A stretch of 62,396 nucleotides of DNA. It comes from an uncultured Porphyromonadaceae bacterium (GTDB taxonomy: Bacteria > Bacteroidota > Bacteroidia > Bacteroidales > Muribaculaceae). This document shows, in pieces, positions 17,857 to 26,886 of this stretch. The first letter of the stretch is position 1, and each line of letters starts with the position of its first letter. The notes under the pieces are model-generated. The model searched no databases. It was not told where the DNA came from and saw only the letters and a list, made by a program, of their open reading frames with translations. Location of the stretch: contig CAMWNP010000015.1 of the NCBI GenBank assembly GCA_947175645.1, forward strand, positions 1 through 62,396, written 5' to 3'. Position numbers and translations under genes: made by a program.

Positions 17857-18246
17857 TTAATTGAAAATCACCTCGGCACGGCGGTTTTCGCCAAAAGGTA
17901 TACAGAGTGAATTTTTGCCGTTGGATTCTGCATACCGGCAAAGGTGCGCCACCATGTGGCGCAGTTGTCGGTTAGACGGAGTTTCCCGGAGATGGGAGAT
18001 GTATTGGTCGTTAAGCAGTTCGAGTTGCTGGAGGTAGCAGGTCTTGTTGAGTTCGTGAGAGCGGCGCATAGATTCGTATACTCGTTCCTTTTCAGTGCGC
18101 ATAGCCTCGCGGGCTTCCACGGAATGGACCTGCAGGATTGCCGTGTTGAGCCGGCCGATGGTCCGGTTTGCGTCTTTGGTGATGGAACGCTGTTCTGCCT
18201 TGAACTGCCGACGCAGTTCGTTCATTCTTTTTTCAAATTCGTTCAT
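17857..18246 (-). CDS. Small helical protein, paralogue of 31809-32198, under leader A
   Basis: The 129-residue protein is highly charged and predicted helical (MNEFEKRMNELRRQFKAEQR, then RTEKERVYESMRRSHELNK), with a short beta-like end (CIPFGENRRAEVIFN). It aligns without gaps to the product of 31809-32198 at about 86 of 129 positions, and 44 bases (18152-18195) are identical between the genes. I do not recognise the family and see no catalytic motif. The start codon lies 4 bp after element a2 of leader A, so its translation is the likely target of that antisense-type leader. It is probably a lysogenic accessory gene. Confidence 0.75.
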   Translation of the reverse strand: MNEFEKRMNELRRQFKAEQRSITKDANRTIGRLNTAILQVHSVEAREAMRTEKERVYESMRRSHELNKTCYLQQLELLNDQYISHLRETPSNRQLRHMVAHLCRYAESNGKNSLCIPFGENRRAEVIFN

Positions 18247-18250
18247 TTCG

Positions 18251-18469
18251 CTTGTTTTAGTTTGGCATTACAGGCAGGGAGGAAAAAGACGGCTGCCATA
18301 TCCCGTCGCCAAACTAAAACAAGACTTGTCTCCGAAGAGCAAAAATTGTAAGGATATGACAGCCGCAGCCGTTTATGTAAGGGCATAAAAAATGCCCGAA
18401 TATGTTCGAGCCGTTAACCGGGTCTCAACGGTAGACATACGTCTTATTTTAGTTGGCACTGCAAATTTA
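18251..18469 (-). ncRNA. Leader A: antisense/attenuator-type RNA element
   Basis: In transcript order on the minus strand: -7 box TAAATTTG (18462-18469, with TTTG at 18490-18493, 20 bp apart); a1 at 18443-18457; a U-loop hairpin GGGCAT-UUUUU-AUGCCC (18381-18397); b at 18352-18364; a' at 18308-18323; b' at 18291-18303, followed by a T-run at 18282-18288; a2 at 18251-18266; ATG at 18246. a' is the perfect 16-bp complement of a2 and pairs with a1 with one mismatch and one bulge. b and b' pair over 13 bp with one G-U, making a terminator-like stem that holds a' in its loop. Predicted short RNA: about 175 nt. Confidence 0.75.
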
Positions 18470-18499
18470 CGTAATATTTTTAAGACAACCAAATATTTT

Positions 18500-19260
18500 A
18501 CCGGTATTTTTACGCCACAGGTAAAGTATTGAAAATCAGGTTTGCTTCTTATGGATTTCCTATGCGTTTTTGAGGAAAATTCATGATTTTCCAGAGGTCA
18601 AAAACGTAAAGAGCGAAAAATGAGCGATTTAGGGGTTTCAAAAGGGAATTTCGCCCCTTTTGTCCGTCGGAAGACCCGCCGCCCGCCCTACGGCGCAAGG
18701 CGCGCCCTGCCCTTGAAACGCTCCCGCTATATGCCAATCGTGCGGTAACGCGCCCCTCGTGCGCCACCATCCGACCGCAGGGAAGTTAGTGGCGATGTGA
18801 GGGGGCTACCGCTCTCCCCCTTGCGGGGGTTATGGCTCGGTAGCGGGTGATGGCGCGTGCAGGGAACAGAACGGAGGGGATAGCGGTCACAGCAATGATA
18901 AGGGAGTGAGGTGTCGGTGTGCTTGACAGATCAGACTACGACAGAGGCTTTCGTGGGTGGCGTTAAACTCGACGTGCCGACAGCGTTGTGTATGTCAATA
19001 CACATGGCTGCCGACACATTGAGCAGCCACGGAACGATAACCGCCGGAAGTAGGCCTGTCAATCACTCCCTGGCCGATAGGCCAAACCTCTCTCCCGATT
19101 GCCGTGAGCCGCGACCCCGGAGTGACGTGACCGACAGTGCGACATTGACCGCTACCGAGGGGGCCGGGGCGGGTCAAACTAAGCAATGAGTCCACTCTCC
19201 ATCTCTCGGAGATCTTCAGTGAGACAGCAGTATCCAAATGATTAAACGAGGAAGGGTATA
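18500..19260. other. GC-rich non-coding block rich in inverted repeats
   Basis: No convincing ORF is present. It contains the nested hairpin GCTACCG...CGGTAGC with inner CCCCC/GGGGG (18805-18844). A long hairpin at 18974-19017 has arms that pair perfectly only on the minus-strand RNA, where two A-C mismatches become G-U. A stretch at 18650-18720 is very GC-rich. It has the look of the non-coding DNA found around Bacteroidales conjugative elements, an impression I cannot verify here. Its role is unknown; packaging, transfer or a structured RNA are possible. Confidence 0.5.
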
Positions 19261-19270
19261 TATCAGAATA

Positions 19271-19312
19271 AAAAACCCCGGCTTAATCTCTGTAAAGATT
19301 GAAGTCGGGGTT
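19271..19312 (-). terminator. Terminator after the fibre operon
   Basis: AACCCCGGCTTAATC (19274-19288) pairs with GATTGAAGTCGGGGTT (19297-19312) with minor mismatches. The minus-strand transcript then runs into TTTTTTA. It follows the 19335 gene by about 20 bp. Confidence 0.85.
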
Positions 19313-19334
19313 AAGAATCCTGGGGAAAGTGGAG

Positions 19335-19733
19335 TTAATAAGATCTGGAAGATATCTTATCCATTATTGCTATTGCGAAAGACTTTGCGAACATTCGCCA
19401 TAGTTGCATACGATTGAAATCGGAGATGTCTTCATCAGAGCGATCCTTGTTTAACATCACAGCCAATTGTTTGTCGTTAGAATAACGTGATTTGATTATC
19501 TGTTCAACGATATCGTCGTAGGAGAATCGCTTGATGATGAAACAGAATTTGCGATTCTCGAAGTACACCTTATTCCCGACAATTTCAACAACTATGGGTG
19601 AGGAGATAGGGAGTTCTTCGAAGTCTTCATGGTTGTAGGCATCGGCAGGAACAGACAAGCAGTTCACCGGTCGGGAAAAATGTTTCAGAAAGTGAAACGG
19701 TTCGGCATAGAGTATGTTTTTATCAGTATACAT
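19335..19733 (-). CDS. Hypothetical phage protein after the fibre gene
   Basis: This 132-residue soluble protein starts 2 bp after the end of the 2000-residue fibre gene and is the last gene before a terminator. It contains a beta-rich middle (SSPIVVEIVGNKVYFENRKF) and a helical C-terminus (RMFAKSFAIAIMDKISSR). The family is not recognised. The position next to a fibre suggests a fibre assembly chaperone or attached subunit, but this is inferred from context only. Confidence 0.65.
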   Translation of the reverse strand: MYTDKNILYAEPFHFLKHFSRPVNCLSVPADAYNHEDFEELPISSPIVVEIVGNKVYFENRKFCFIIKRFSYDDIVEQIIKSRYSNDKQLAVMLNKDRSDEDISDFNRMQLWRMFAKSFAIAIMDKISSRSY

Positions 19734-19735
19734 AA

Positions 19736-22700
19736 TTATAGAGTGTACGAAAGGTTATAACCACAAGTTTCAAGAAATTCAGGCCAGTTGCCTGAGTCAT
19801 AACCGGTGGCCCCGGCAGGGACATAAATAGTTTTCTCAGTGCCCTCGGGTAGACCGGAGCCGGCTCCGCCTGTACCGACCATAATTGATGGGGCGGTCAT
19901 GGCCTCGATGTAGATATCCTTAAGCATGGCAATCTTGTCGAACAATAGGCCCAACGATGTAACCGCCGATCCGATATGTAGAGAACTTGAGTAACCAGTC
20001 TCATCCATCCATTCCACATGATCTTCTTGAAGAAATTCAGAACCGGACGTAAGAGATGGGAGGTGAAGTTCGCCAATCGGACAGTAAATTGCAGGGTTCG
20101 CGGAACTCCATTGGAGGGAAGATAGATCAAAAGAAGGGATTATTGGGGATTCACACCCTGGAACCCATATTGGTTTATTTGCCCTCTCCAGAGAACGTAG
20201 GTTAATCTCGGGTGAACTAGTCTCATTAGGGAGGGTCTCCTGATTAGAGCATAGGGCTATCGGAAGAGCCGTCAATGAACTAAGATCAATGTTCTTTATA
20301 TGGCTTATAGACGGAAGGATTCCATTATATGATGAAGTGTTTAAAAGAGAGAGAGTTTTAAGGGATGGTAGTGATAAAACTTCAACTCCGGTAGAATCAA
20401 TCAATGAAATTGCAGGAGCAGAAGAACTAGACCTTTGGAACCGAGCCGTAATTGACTCCAGAGCAGGGAAATCAATCTTTTTTATACTTCCAGAGATAAA
20501 TCGACTATAACACGTCACAGTTTTCAATACCGGGGCTTTAATCACAGCCTCTGCGGGTAAATCTTTAAATATTATACTCCCAGAGCAGGAGGTAAGAATT
20601 GGGAATTCAGCAAGTTCCAGGTACTCGGATTGTATCAAATATGGACTGGTAGAAGTATACCCAACTGAAAAAGTGGCGAGGTATGGGAAATATGCTTCAC
20701 GAAGGTATAACCCAGCGCCTGTTGAAACTCCTGTCCCTGATGAAATTGGGTAAGTTACCTCTTTGATATATCGGAACGACAGTGAAGTAATACTTGCATT
20801 TTTGAAATACTGGTATTCATTAAACGATGGGGAATTGACCCCATAAAAAGGATTTCCTATATTTCCAGAAACCGCGTCACACTCAGCAAGGGTCATGTAA
20901 TTTGGATTTGCAGCCCATCCGTTACTATAACAAAGACTCATAATATTCGGATTCACACTGCGAGTTATTGCAATTGGTGAGGATGAAACCACGATGGTAA
21001 AAGATTTTGAGAAAAGTTCACGATTTGATTCCGACACCTTCATCTGTGCAATCAGATCAAAGGTTACCGTCTCTTCAGGAACAGAATGAACTATGAGATC
21101 TACAGAGAATATTCCGTCGGTGTATGAGGTTTCACCAATGGTTGCAATTGATGAATTGTCACCGAGGTTGTCTATAGAGAACTCTACATCAACATCACCG
21201 TCAAAATCCAAATCGTTGAGTGAGAACGTGGCTGTATAAGTTCCGGGAGCGGAAATACTATCCAGGGCAGATAAGGTTCCAGTTGTAGGGTAAGAACGTG
21301 GAACAATTGTTATACTTTTTGCGAGAGAAATTATTGACCCATCAGGTTTAACGAATGTAGCCGAGAGTGTAAGGGGCTTGCTCTCGGTCAAGTCACCGAC
21401 AGAGATGGAGCCGTTCTCTAATGTCACTCCTGGAGGAGGCGCCACTAATGATAAAGTATAAGTGCCCTCGAAGACACTAATTACTTCGTAGGAGGCTGAA
21501 GAAAGTGCTTTAACGTCATCCGGCCCCATTATAAAACATATCGGGGAGTTTGATTTAATGTAAAGTTCCGCATTAGGGTTAAAGCAGTTTCGACCAAATA
21601 TTTCATATAAACGACTCAGTTGTTGTTCGCTAATTTCATTTACTTCAACTACTCCTTTAAGAGATAGTGAACGGAATGAACCAAAACGGAGGAGGAGTTC
21701 TACATCGACATTTTTCCAATTTATCCCCTCCAGCGATAGCGAGCAGTTAATGTCATGAGTCGATTTTCCACTTATCCATTCAGTAATAAGAGATAGAGAG
21801 TCAAGTCCCGGACAATTATGGATATGTATATCCGAGATGTTCCACCCATGGTTTCCTATGAGCAGTCCATCAGATGTGAGTAGGGGAAGAGAATCAAGGA
21901 CGAGGGCTCGCATTGAGTCAGGAACGGCGAAGAACTCTATCGGGGCTCCTTGAGCAAAAATCACAGAGGAGATAGAAGTGTTTCGGGCATCAAGAGATCG
22001 GAGATTGTGGTTGGAAGAGAGATCAATGGCGGTTAAACCTTTACATCCCGCAATATTAAGAACTTCAAGGCGAGTGGCCTGAGAAATGCCGGAGAGTTCG
22101 GTCAGTGCGTAGTTGGCTTGAGTAGCAGAGTTGTCGCCAATGATCAGCGATTTGAGGGAAGTCCCCAAACGAGAGGAGGCCACTCCGGCGATCGACAACT
22201 GTGAGATATAAGGGAGGAAACCGGATATGTCAATATCGCGGAGGTATGGGGCTGCGTATAAACGGAGAGGATCGCCCACGTTCAGTACAGAAGAAGTTGT
22301 GAATGTATGGGACTCGCCATTGGAGAGAGCGATTTTCGTTTCCATAGGCACATCGTTGACTCCATATCCGAAAAGCATATCGGAGGCAGCCGTTATCGAG
22401 AACTCCAACCCAGCGGGGGCACCGGCGAGTTTCACTTCAAACGTGTTTGCCTTATACTCACCGCCAACGAAAGTAGCATCCATTCGATAGAACCTTTCAG
22501 AGAGCCACCAACGGCGATGGGAGCGGCGTGAGCCCTGAAGCATGAAAAGATTATTCACTCCACGGTCAGCAAACGGACTGAGATATTTATATCGGGCATC
22601 ACGGTTGTATACACGTTCACACCAAGCCCCGGCCTGATGAGTGTCGAACATCTCGATGGATTTGTCGTAAGAGAGTCCCGCGATGAAAAGAGCCTGATAA

Positions 22701-25700
22701 ACCTTTGCCACCATCTGCATGAAGTCAGGATCTGACTCAAGGAGATTCCAGAGACGAGAGTCATGTCCGGCATAGGCGTAAACTTCTGAGGTGAAAGAAC
22801 CGTCGAGAGTCTGGCGATCGATGGTCGGCGGATAGATCAGAGGGCCATCGTTACGCAACCCATTGATAGTATCGTTATCGTAATTAATGAAGAACCAGTG
22901 CTGTCCATCCTCAGAGGTGAACATCGAGTTTTTAACCACCTGGTCAACGGCTCCGAAAGTCATCAGATAGACATAATACGCTGCCACTTTCGGGATGTCG
23001 AGGTGCTGATATTTCTCCGATGTGAAGTCGGCGGCGGAGACTGTTGAAATCCATTCGGCAAACTCCTTCAGAAGGGAGGTGTCTGTATTACCATCAGGGA
23101 ATCGTCCCTCGAAGGCATCAGCCCATTCATCATCCCAATTATCCGTATCTTTGAAGAGAGCGAGGTGATGGCCGTTGTTAAGAAGTTCCCAGCACTGAGT
23201 GTTGGAATTGTCAAAACCGGGAATATCCGTGAACCCGAATACGGATTCAGTAGATTTATCGTTATTGAAGTTATACTTTCCTATAAAGATAGGTACGTCT
23301 GATGCAGTCTGGCGGTAGAAGATCAGGATGGGGAACCCGTCAACTGTAGTGCGTACATCGTAGGGGTAGTTGTTTTCAAGAGCAGCCGTCTGAGCCGAGG
23401 TGCGGAGAGAGTGTTGACCGTCTACCACAGCATTGAAAAGGATAGAATTCCACAGTCGGGCTATACCTGTGTTATGAGTACCTGAAGATTCGGCATAATC
23501 GGCTTTCAAGCACCAACAATCGACAGGTTGTGCGCCTGGTGTAAAGGAATATTTTCTGGATGGAACAACGTTGCCGTCGGCATCGTAGAGTACCGTAGAT
23601 TCCTTCTTGTTAGTGTAAAGACGGAAGTTCTTTTTTGGGTATGCCATTGAAGAGGTACCCTGTGGACGAAGTGCCGCGTTGACGGCCTTAAAATATAGTT
23701 CGGGATGTTGGAGATTAATGTACTCTACATCCACATCTATCTGATGACTTTTGTCGGTAGTTGCCTCAAGTGCAGGGATATTACCGGTTATGATCATAAC
23801 CGGGACCTGACCAGAAAGTGCATCAATAGAGAAATCGGAAGATTCCTCAGAAAGTACATTATTTCTTGAGAATGCTGACTGGAAGTCAGAAGGGGAGGAG
23901 CGGTAAAGGATGAAGTTATTCAGGATCTGGTCATCGGTCAACGCCGTGTCATATATACGAATATCAGAAAGGGAGATACTTGCAGATTCTGAGGATGCAA
24001 AAGATAGAGGTTTCGCGGAGATAAAGTTGTCAGAGCCCACGAAGTTCGCGGCGGCTGACACTATACCATCGATGTAGAGGAGAGCCAACCCTTTATCGGC
24101 TGTTCCTGTGTGGCGATTGATCACCAGTGAGACACGTACCGATTCCTGAGGTTTGAACTTCGACGAGAGAGTGACCCCGTTTGCCGACCGTAGTGATATT
24201 TCAGAAGCAGTCAGGAGCAGGCCGGTACCGGCGGAGTCTCTGAGATCGCATAATATTGCATCTGAGTCTGATACGTTAAGTGTAGAGAACTCAAATTCGA
24301 TGGTTTTCCCGGTAGTGGTGGCATCGGTGGCCAGAGGTGCGTAATTCACCGAAAGAGAGGCATCTCCGGTGAAGAGAAGCCGGTTATTTACCCAACCGGA
24401 GTTGAGATTCCACGAAAACCCTGAAAGTGTAGATTGATAATCGCCATAGTCCCATCGGTCGCGGTCGGCAGATTGATTCGTTTTCCCTTCAGCACGGAGG
24501 GCGAGGACAAGCGAATCGGTGATCTCGTTCACAGATGCCGCAGACTCAGCGACTATGAGGGTGATTAGTGAGTCAATCTCTCCGATAGAAAGTAGGAGTT
24601 CTCGTGCCCCGGCGGTCATGGGTGTAAAAGTGAGCGACCCGACAGACTCATTCGCAAGGAGGAGGCTCTGTGAAGTCCCATCGTCAAAAAGAGCTTTCAA
24701 CTCTGTTGAAGAAGCGTATGAGGGGTTAAAGAGTGCAACATCCAGAGAGAATGGTTCAAACTGTTTGAGAGAGGTTATTACCGGTGTGGATGGGATAATG
24801 TCGGCAGATGGAGGGAGGTCAACAGCATAAGAGATAACCGGGGATTGTGCCCCCGCAGAGAAAATAAACTTGCGGTAGATCTGCCGGGAATAGAATTTTT
24901 CACCATCTATAGATACGTAGGCACGGAACTGGAGGGTATGAGCCCCGTGAGTGAGGTTGTTAAGAGAGATGTATTTGGTGCGGGTGGTTGCCACTTCATT
25001 TATAATATCCTCAGCCGGGATAGATGTCACTCGCTTCCCGTCGATAAACCACTCTAATGTTTTAGCCCCATAACCGGAAATAGTATATGGTATTTCGAGT
25101 TGGTTGTCTTGAGCGGAGTAGACATGGGAAATATCGAAAGAGGAGGAAAGAGCGAGGTCTACGACCTGATATGAAACACCGACAGTGGTGGCCGCCAAAG
25201 TAGTTTGACCGACGATAGAGATACGAACTGAGTTGGCTCCGGTGGCGAGATAATCGTCTACGATAAAACTGACCGACGTCCCGGCTCTGAATTTACGTGT
25301 TACGGTGTTTGAAACAGCCCCGTGAGAGAAAGTGAACGTACAAAGGACATCATCACCCACGCTCTGCCCTGACTTATTTTTGATGTCGAAGGTAAATTCG
25401 ATGGCCTGACCGGTAGACCCAAGGAGTATCGGGACGAACTTCGGCGAAATGAGGTTTATTTCAGCCGAATAGTTCGCCGGGGCGTCAAATGTTCCGAGCA
25501 ACAGGGTAGAATTCTGATCGGGATTTTCAAGGTATTTATCACGAGCGTTCCCATCGGCAAACACGAGATAACGTAAGGAGGAAGAGTCATAGTAGAAGCA
25601 CCCGGCCTTCGAGGAAATGGATTGTTTGAGAAAGTTCTCGATGTCGGCGACATCATGTGCGGTGCCGTCCTCAGGGTTACACCAAGGCTCTTCGATGGAT

Positions 25701-25738
25701 GTGATAGGAGTTGATATTACTTTGAGTTTTTTAGCCAT
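19736..25738 (-). CDS. Giant tail fibre/adhesin with Ig-like, LamG-like, CotH-like and leucine-rich regions
   Basis: The 2000-residue protein appears modular. Ig-like beta repeats cover about residues 85-390. A LamG/concanavalin-like region (about 405-615) ends with the typical LSDIRIYDTALTDDQI. A CotH-kinase-like region (about 690-1060) includes RPQGTSSMAYPKKNFRLY, LKADYAESSGTHNTGIARLW and WFFINYDNDTINGLRN. A short leucine-rich stretch lies near 1225 (LEVLNIAGCKGLTAIDLSSN), more Ig-like sequence near 1410-1595, and a leucine-rich BspA-like C-terminal part follows. There is no signal peptide, as expected for a virion protein. Being the largest protein beside the tail module, it is the best candidate for host recognition. 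The CotH assignment is by motif memory and needs a profile search. Confidence 0.75.
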   Translation of the reverse strand: MAKKLKVISTPITSIEEPWCNPEDGTAHDVADIENFLKQSISSKAGCFYYDSSSLRYLVFADGNARDKYLENPDQNSTLLLGTFDAPANYSAEINLISPKFVPILLGSTGQAIEFTFDIKNKSGQSVGDDVLCTFTFSHGAVSNTVTRKFRAGTSVSFIVDDYLATGANSVRISIVGQTTLAATTVGVSYQVVDLALSSSFDISHVYSAQDNQLEIPYTISGYGAKTLEWFIDGKRVTSIPAEDIINEVATTRTKYISLNNLTHGAHTLQFRAYVSIDGEKFYSRQIYRKFIFSAGAQSPVISYAVDLPPSADIIPSTPVITSLKQFEPFSLDVALFNPSYASSTELKALFDDGTSQSLLLANESVGSLTFTPMTAGARELLLSIGEIDSLITLIVAESAASVNEITDSLVLALRAEGKTNQSADRDRWDYGDYQSTLSGFSWNLNSGWVNNRLLFTGDASLSVNYAPLATDATTTGKTIEFEFSTLNVSDSDAILCDLRDSAGTGLLLTASEISLRSANGVTLSSKFKPQESVRVSLVINRHTGTADKGLALLYIDGIVSAAANFVGSDNFISAKPLSFASSESASISLSDIRIYDTALTDDQILNNFILYRSSPSDFQSAFSRNNVLSEESSDFSIDALSGQVPVMIITGNIPALEATTDKSHQIDVDVEYINLQHPELYFKAVNAALRPQGTSSMAYPKKNFRLYTNKKESTVLYDADGNVVPSRKYSFTPGAQPVDCWCLKADYAESSGTHNTGIARLWNSILFNAVVDGQHSLRTSAQTAALENNYPYDVRTTVDGFPILIFYRQTASDVPIFIGKYNFNNDKSTESVFGFTDIPGFDNSNTQCWELLNNGHHLALFKDTDNWDDEWADAFEGRFPDGNTDTSLLKEFAEWISTVSAADFTSEKYQHLDIPKVAAYYVYLMTFGAVDQVVKNSMFTSEDGQHWFFINYDNDTINGLRNDGPLIYPPTIDRQTLDGSFTSEVYAYAGHDSRLWNLLESDPDFMQMVAKVYQALFIAGLSYDKSIEMFDTHQAGAWCERVYNRDARYKYLSPFADRGVNNLFMLQGSRRSHRRWWLSERFYRMDATFVGGEYKANTFEVKLAGAPAGLEFSITAASDMLFGYGVNDVPMETKIALSNGESHTFTTSSVLNVGDPLRLYAAPYLRDIDISGFLPYISQLSIAGVASSRLGTSLKSLIIGDNSATQANYALTELSGISQATRLEVLNIAGCKGLTAIDLSSNHNLRSLDARNTSISSVIFAQGAPIEFFAVPDSMRALVLDSLPLLTSDGLLIGNHGWNISDIHIHNCPGLDSLSLITEWISGKSTHDINCSLSLEGINWKNVDVELLLRFGSFRSLSLKGVVEVNEISEQQLSRLYEIFGRNCFNPNAELYIKSNSPICFIMGPDDVKALSSASYEVISVFEGTYTLSLVAPPPGVTLENGSISVGDLTESKPLTLSATFVKPDGSIISLAKSITIVPRSYPTTGTLSALDSISAPGTYTATFSLNDLDFDGDVDVEFSIDNLGDNSSIATIGETSYTDGIFSVDLIVHSVPEETVTFDLIAQMKVSESNRELFSKSFTIVVSSSPIAITRSVNPNIMSLCYSNGWAANPNYMTLAECDAVSGNIGNPFYGVNSPSFNEYQYFKNASITSLSFRYIKEVTYPISSGTGVSTGAGLYLREAYFPYLATFSVGYTSTSPYLIQSEYLELAEFPILTSCSGSIIFKDLPAEAVIKAPVLKTVTCYSRFISGSIKKIDFPALESITARFQRSSSSAPAISLIDSTGVEVLSLPSLKTLSLLNTSSYNGILPSISHIKNIDLSSLTALPIALCSNQETLPNETSSPEINLRSLERANKPIWVPGCESPIIPSFDLSSLQWSSANPAIYCPIGELHLPSLTSGSEFLQEDHVEWMDETGYSSSLHIGSAVTSLGLLFDKIAMLKDIYIEAMTAPSIMVGTGGAGSGLPEGTEKTIYVPAGATGYDSGNWPEFLETCGYNLSYTL

Positions 25739-25749
25739 AATAAGGGGTG

Positions 25750-25935
25750 TTATCTGTTAGAGTTACGTTCATTCCATCCGGTGCCATACATCCACCCATG
25801 AGAGTGCTGCCACCAACCTCCGGCGATGCAATTCGATATCGCTTGCCAAACCAGACGGGAGCCGGAATATACGGCAGAGATTGCACGTCGGCCGATGTTG
25901 ATTACAGAGATAGGGGTATTGCCGTTAGTTATCAT
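25750..25935 (-). CDS. Small phage tail-associated protein
   Basis: This is a 61-residue protein with the pattern ISVINIGRRAISAVYSGSRL followed by VWQAISNC and a Trp-rich end (GGWWQHSHGWMYGTGW). Short proteins of this type recur upstream of fibre genes in Bacteroidales prophages; their function is not known. I take the ATG at 25935, which overlaps the end of the upstream gene by 11 bp, rather than 25965. The fibre gene begins 12 bp downstream in the same operon. Confidence 0.65.
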   Translation of the reverse strand: MITNGNTPISVINIGRRAISAVYSGSRLVWQAISNCIAGGWWQHSHGWMYGTGWNERNSNR

Positions 25936-26353
25936 CTTCAAGGACAAAATATAGGGTTGATTCACTTAAATTGTTTGACGTTACCAGTTCTAAATATTCT
26001 TCTTCAGAACAAACCTTGATTGAGAGGTTTTCAAGTTGAACATCTCGGATGTAGTCAATTTTATTAGATAAAGAGTTAATGGCAGTATCGATAGCGGTTA
26101 ACAGTGAATCCTTTTGAATCTGAAGGTCCGAGCGTAGAGATGTAATCTCCTCTGCATTATTGGTAATAAGAAGGCGTAGATTTGAGAATTTTTTGTTTAT
26201 AGTGTAAATTAATTCATCTTTTACGTCGAGAGTCTTCATTAAGGTAATGATTTCATCAAGCAAACTCGCTAGCGATGTAGGAGAGATTGAATCTTGGGCC
26301 ACCATTAAGCCCAAGACCTCAATCTTTGTGTGGAGAGAGGAGAATGAAGTCAT
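25925..26353 (-). CDS. Coiled-coil phage structural protein
   Basis: The protein has about 142 residues from the ATG at 26353; the frame is open to 26455 but the extra part overlaps the upstream gene. The core is helical and coiled-coil-like (TSLRSDLQIQKDSLLTAIDT). The C-terminus, VCSEEEYLELVTSNNLSEST and then LYFVLEDDN, is the kind of beta-hairpin end seen in several phage fibre-network proteins. It probably belongs to the baseplate or fibre assembly, judging from the position between neck-type genes and the fibre. Confidence 0.6.
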   Translation of the reverse strand: MTSFSSLHTKIEVLGLMVAQDSISPTSLASLLDEIITLMKTLDVKDELIYTINKKFSNLRLLITNNAEEITSLRSDLQIQKDSLLTAIDTAINSLSNKIDYIRDVQLENLSIKVCSEEEYLELVTSNNLSESTLYFVLEDDN

Positions 26354-26412
26354 AGAGTTTAGAAAGTTTGAAACGAAATTAGAGAGATGTTCCCGGATGG
26401 CAAAAGACGGAT

Positions 26413-26886
26413 TTAAGGCGCATATCCCTTGCGGCGATAGTGGGCGGATTGCCAACGCAACTTATCGGAGTCAAGAGCAGCACAGAACATAGCCTTGAAT
26501 TCGTTGCCAAGGCTTTCAGCCATGAAATCGCGCAGATTCATAACCGAGGCATAGTATTTGGGGGACATCCACCGGCGGCGTTGGCGTTTGTTTCCCCATC
26601 CATCCTGATCGGCCTGATGCGTATTGCCGACCTTGACATTTCGTCCGGTGCCAAGATCTTGCCATAAACCATACTCGAGAAAGTTTTCACTTACCGAAAT
26701 GTCATAAAATCTGCCGTCTGCCCTAACAGGTAAAGCCAATGGAGAACGCCACAGAGCGGCTGTATCAATTATTTTAAGTTTGTAGATGCGCTCTTGCCAA
26801 ATGTCAATCATTGTTTTATTCCAGGCCTCTACAAACTTACGCCGGCGGTCGGCTTCCTGTTGTCTTGGATCTACTGCTCCAGCCAT
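26413..26886 (-). CDS. Putative neck / minor head-tail protein
   Basis: The 157-residue protein has a basic C-terminal half (NKRQRRRWMSPKYYASVMNL) and a central FLEYGLWQDLGTGRNVKVGN. It lies downstream of portal and DUF6712-like genes and overlaps its upstream neighbour by 16 bp. That position is where head-completion or tail-terminator proteins are usually encoded. The family is not firmly recognised. Confidence 0.6.
   Translation of the reverse strand: MAGAVDPRQQEADRRRKFVEAWNKTMIDIWQERIYKLKIIDTAALWRSPLALPVRADGRFYDISVSENFLEYGLWQDLGTGRNVKVGNTHQADQDGWGNKRQRRRWMSPKYYASVMNLRDFMAESLGNEFKAMFCAALDSDKLRWQSAHYRRKGYAP

Noticed and set aside
17857-18246. The 129-aa paralogues as Avd of a diversity-generating retroelement
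   Set aside because: Size and helices are similar, but there is no reverse transcriptase and no template/variable repeat pair in the window.
18381-18397. U-loop hairpin GGGCAU-UUUUU-AUGCCC as the terminator of the leaders
   Set aside because: The U-run is in the loop, not after the stem; the b/b' stem is the one followed by a U-tract.
18251-18457. Leader A as an invertible promoter flanked by inverted repeats a1 and a'
   Set aside because: The promoter lies outside the repeats, a third copy (a2) exists in direct orientation, and the b/b' plus U-tract structure is better explained by RNA pairing; inversion was not excluded experimentally.
18549-18770. Minus-strand 73-codon frame in the GC-rich block
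   Set aside because: Arg/Gly-rich translation of GC-rich structured DNA with no neighbouring coupling; treated as non-coding.
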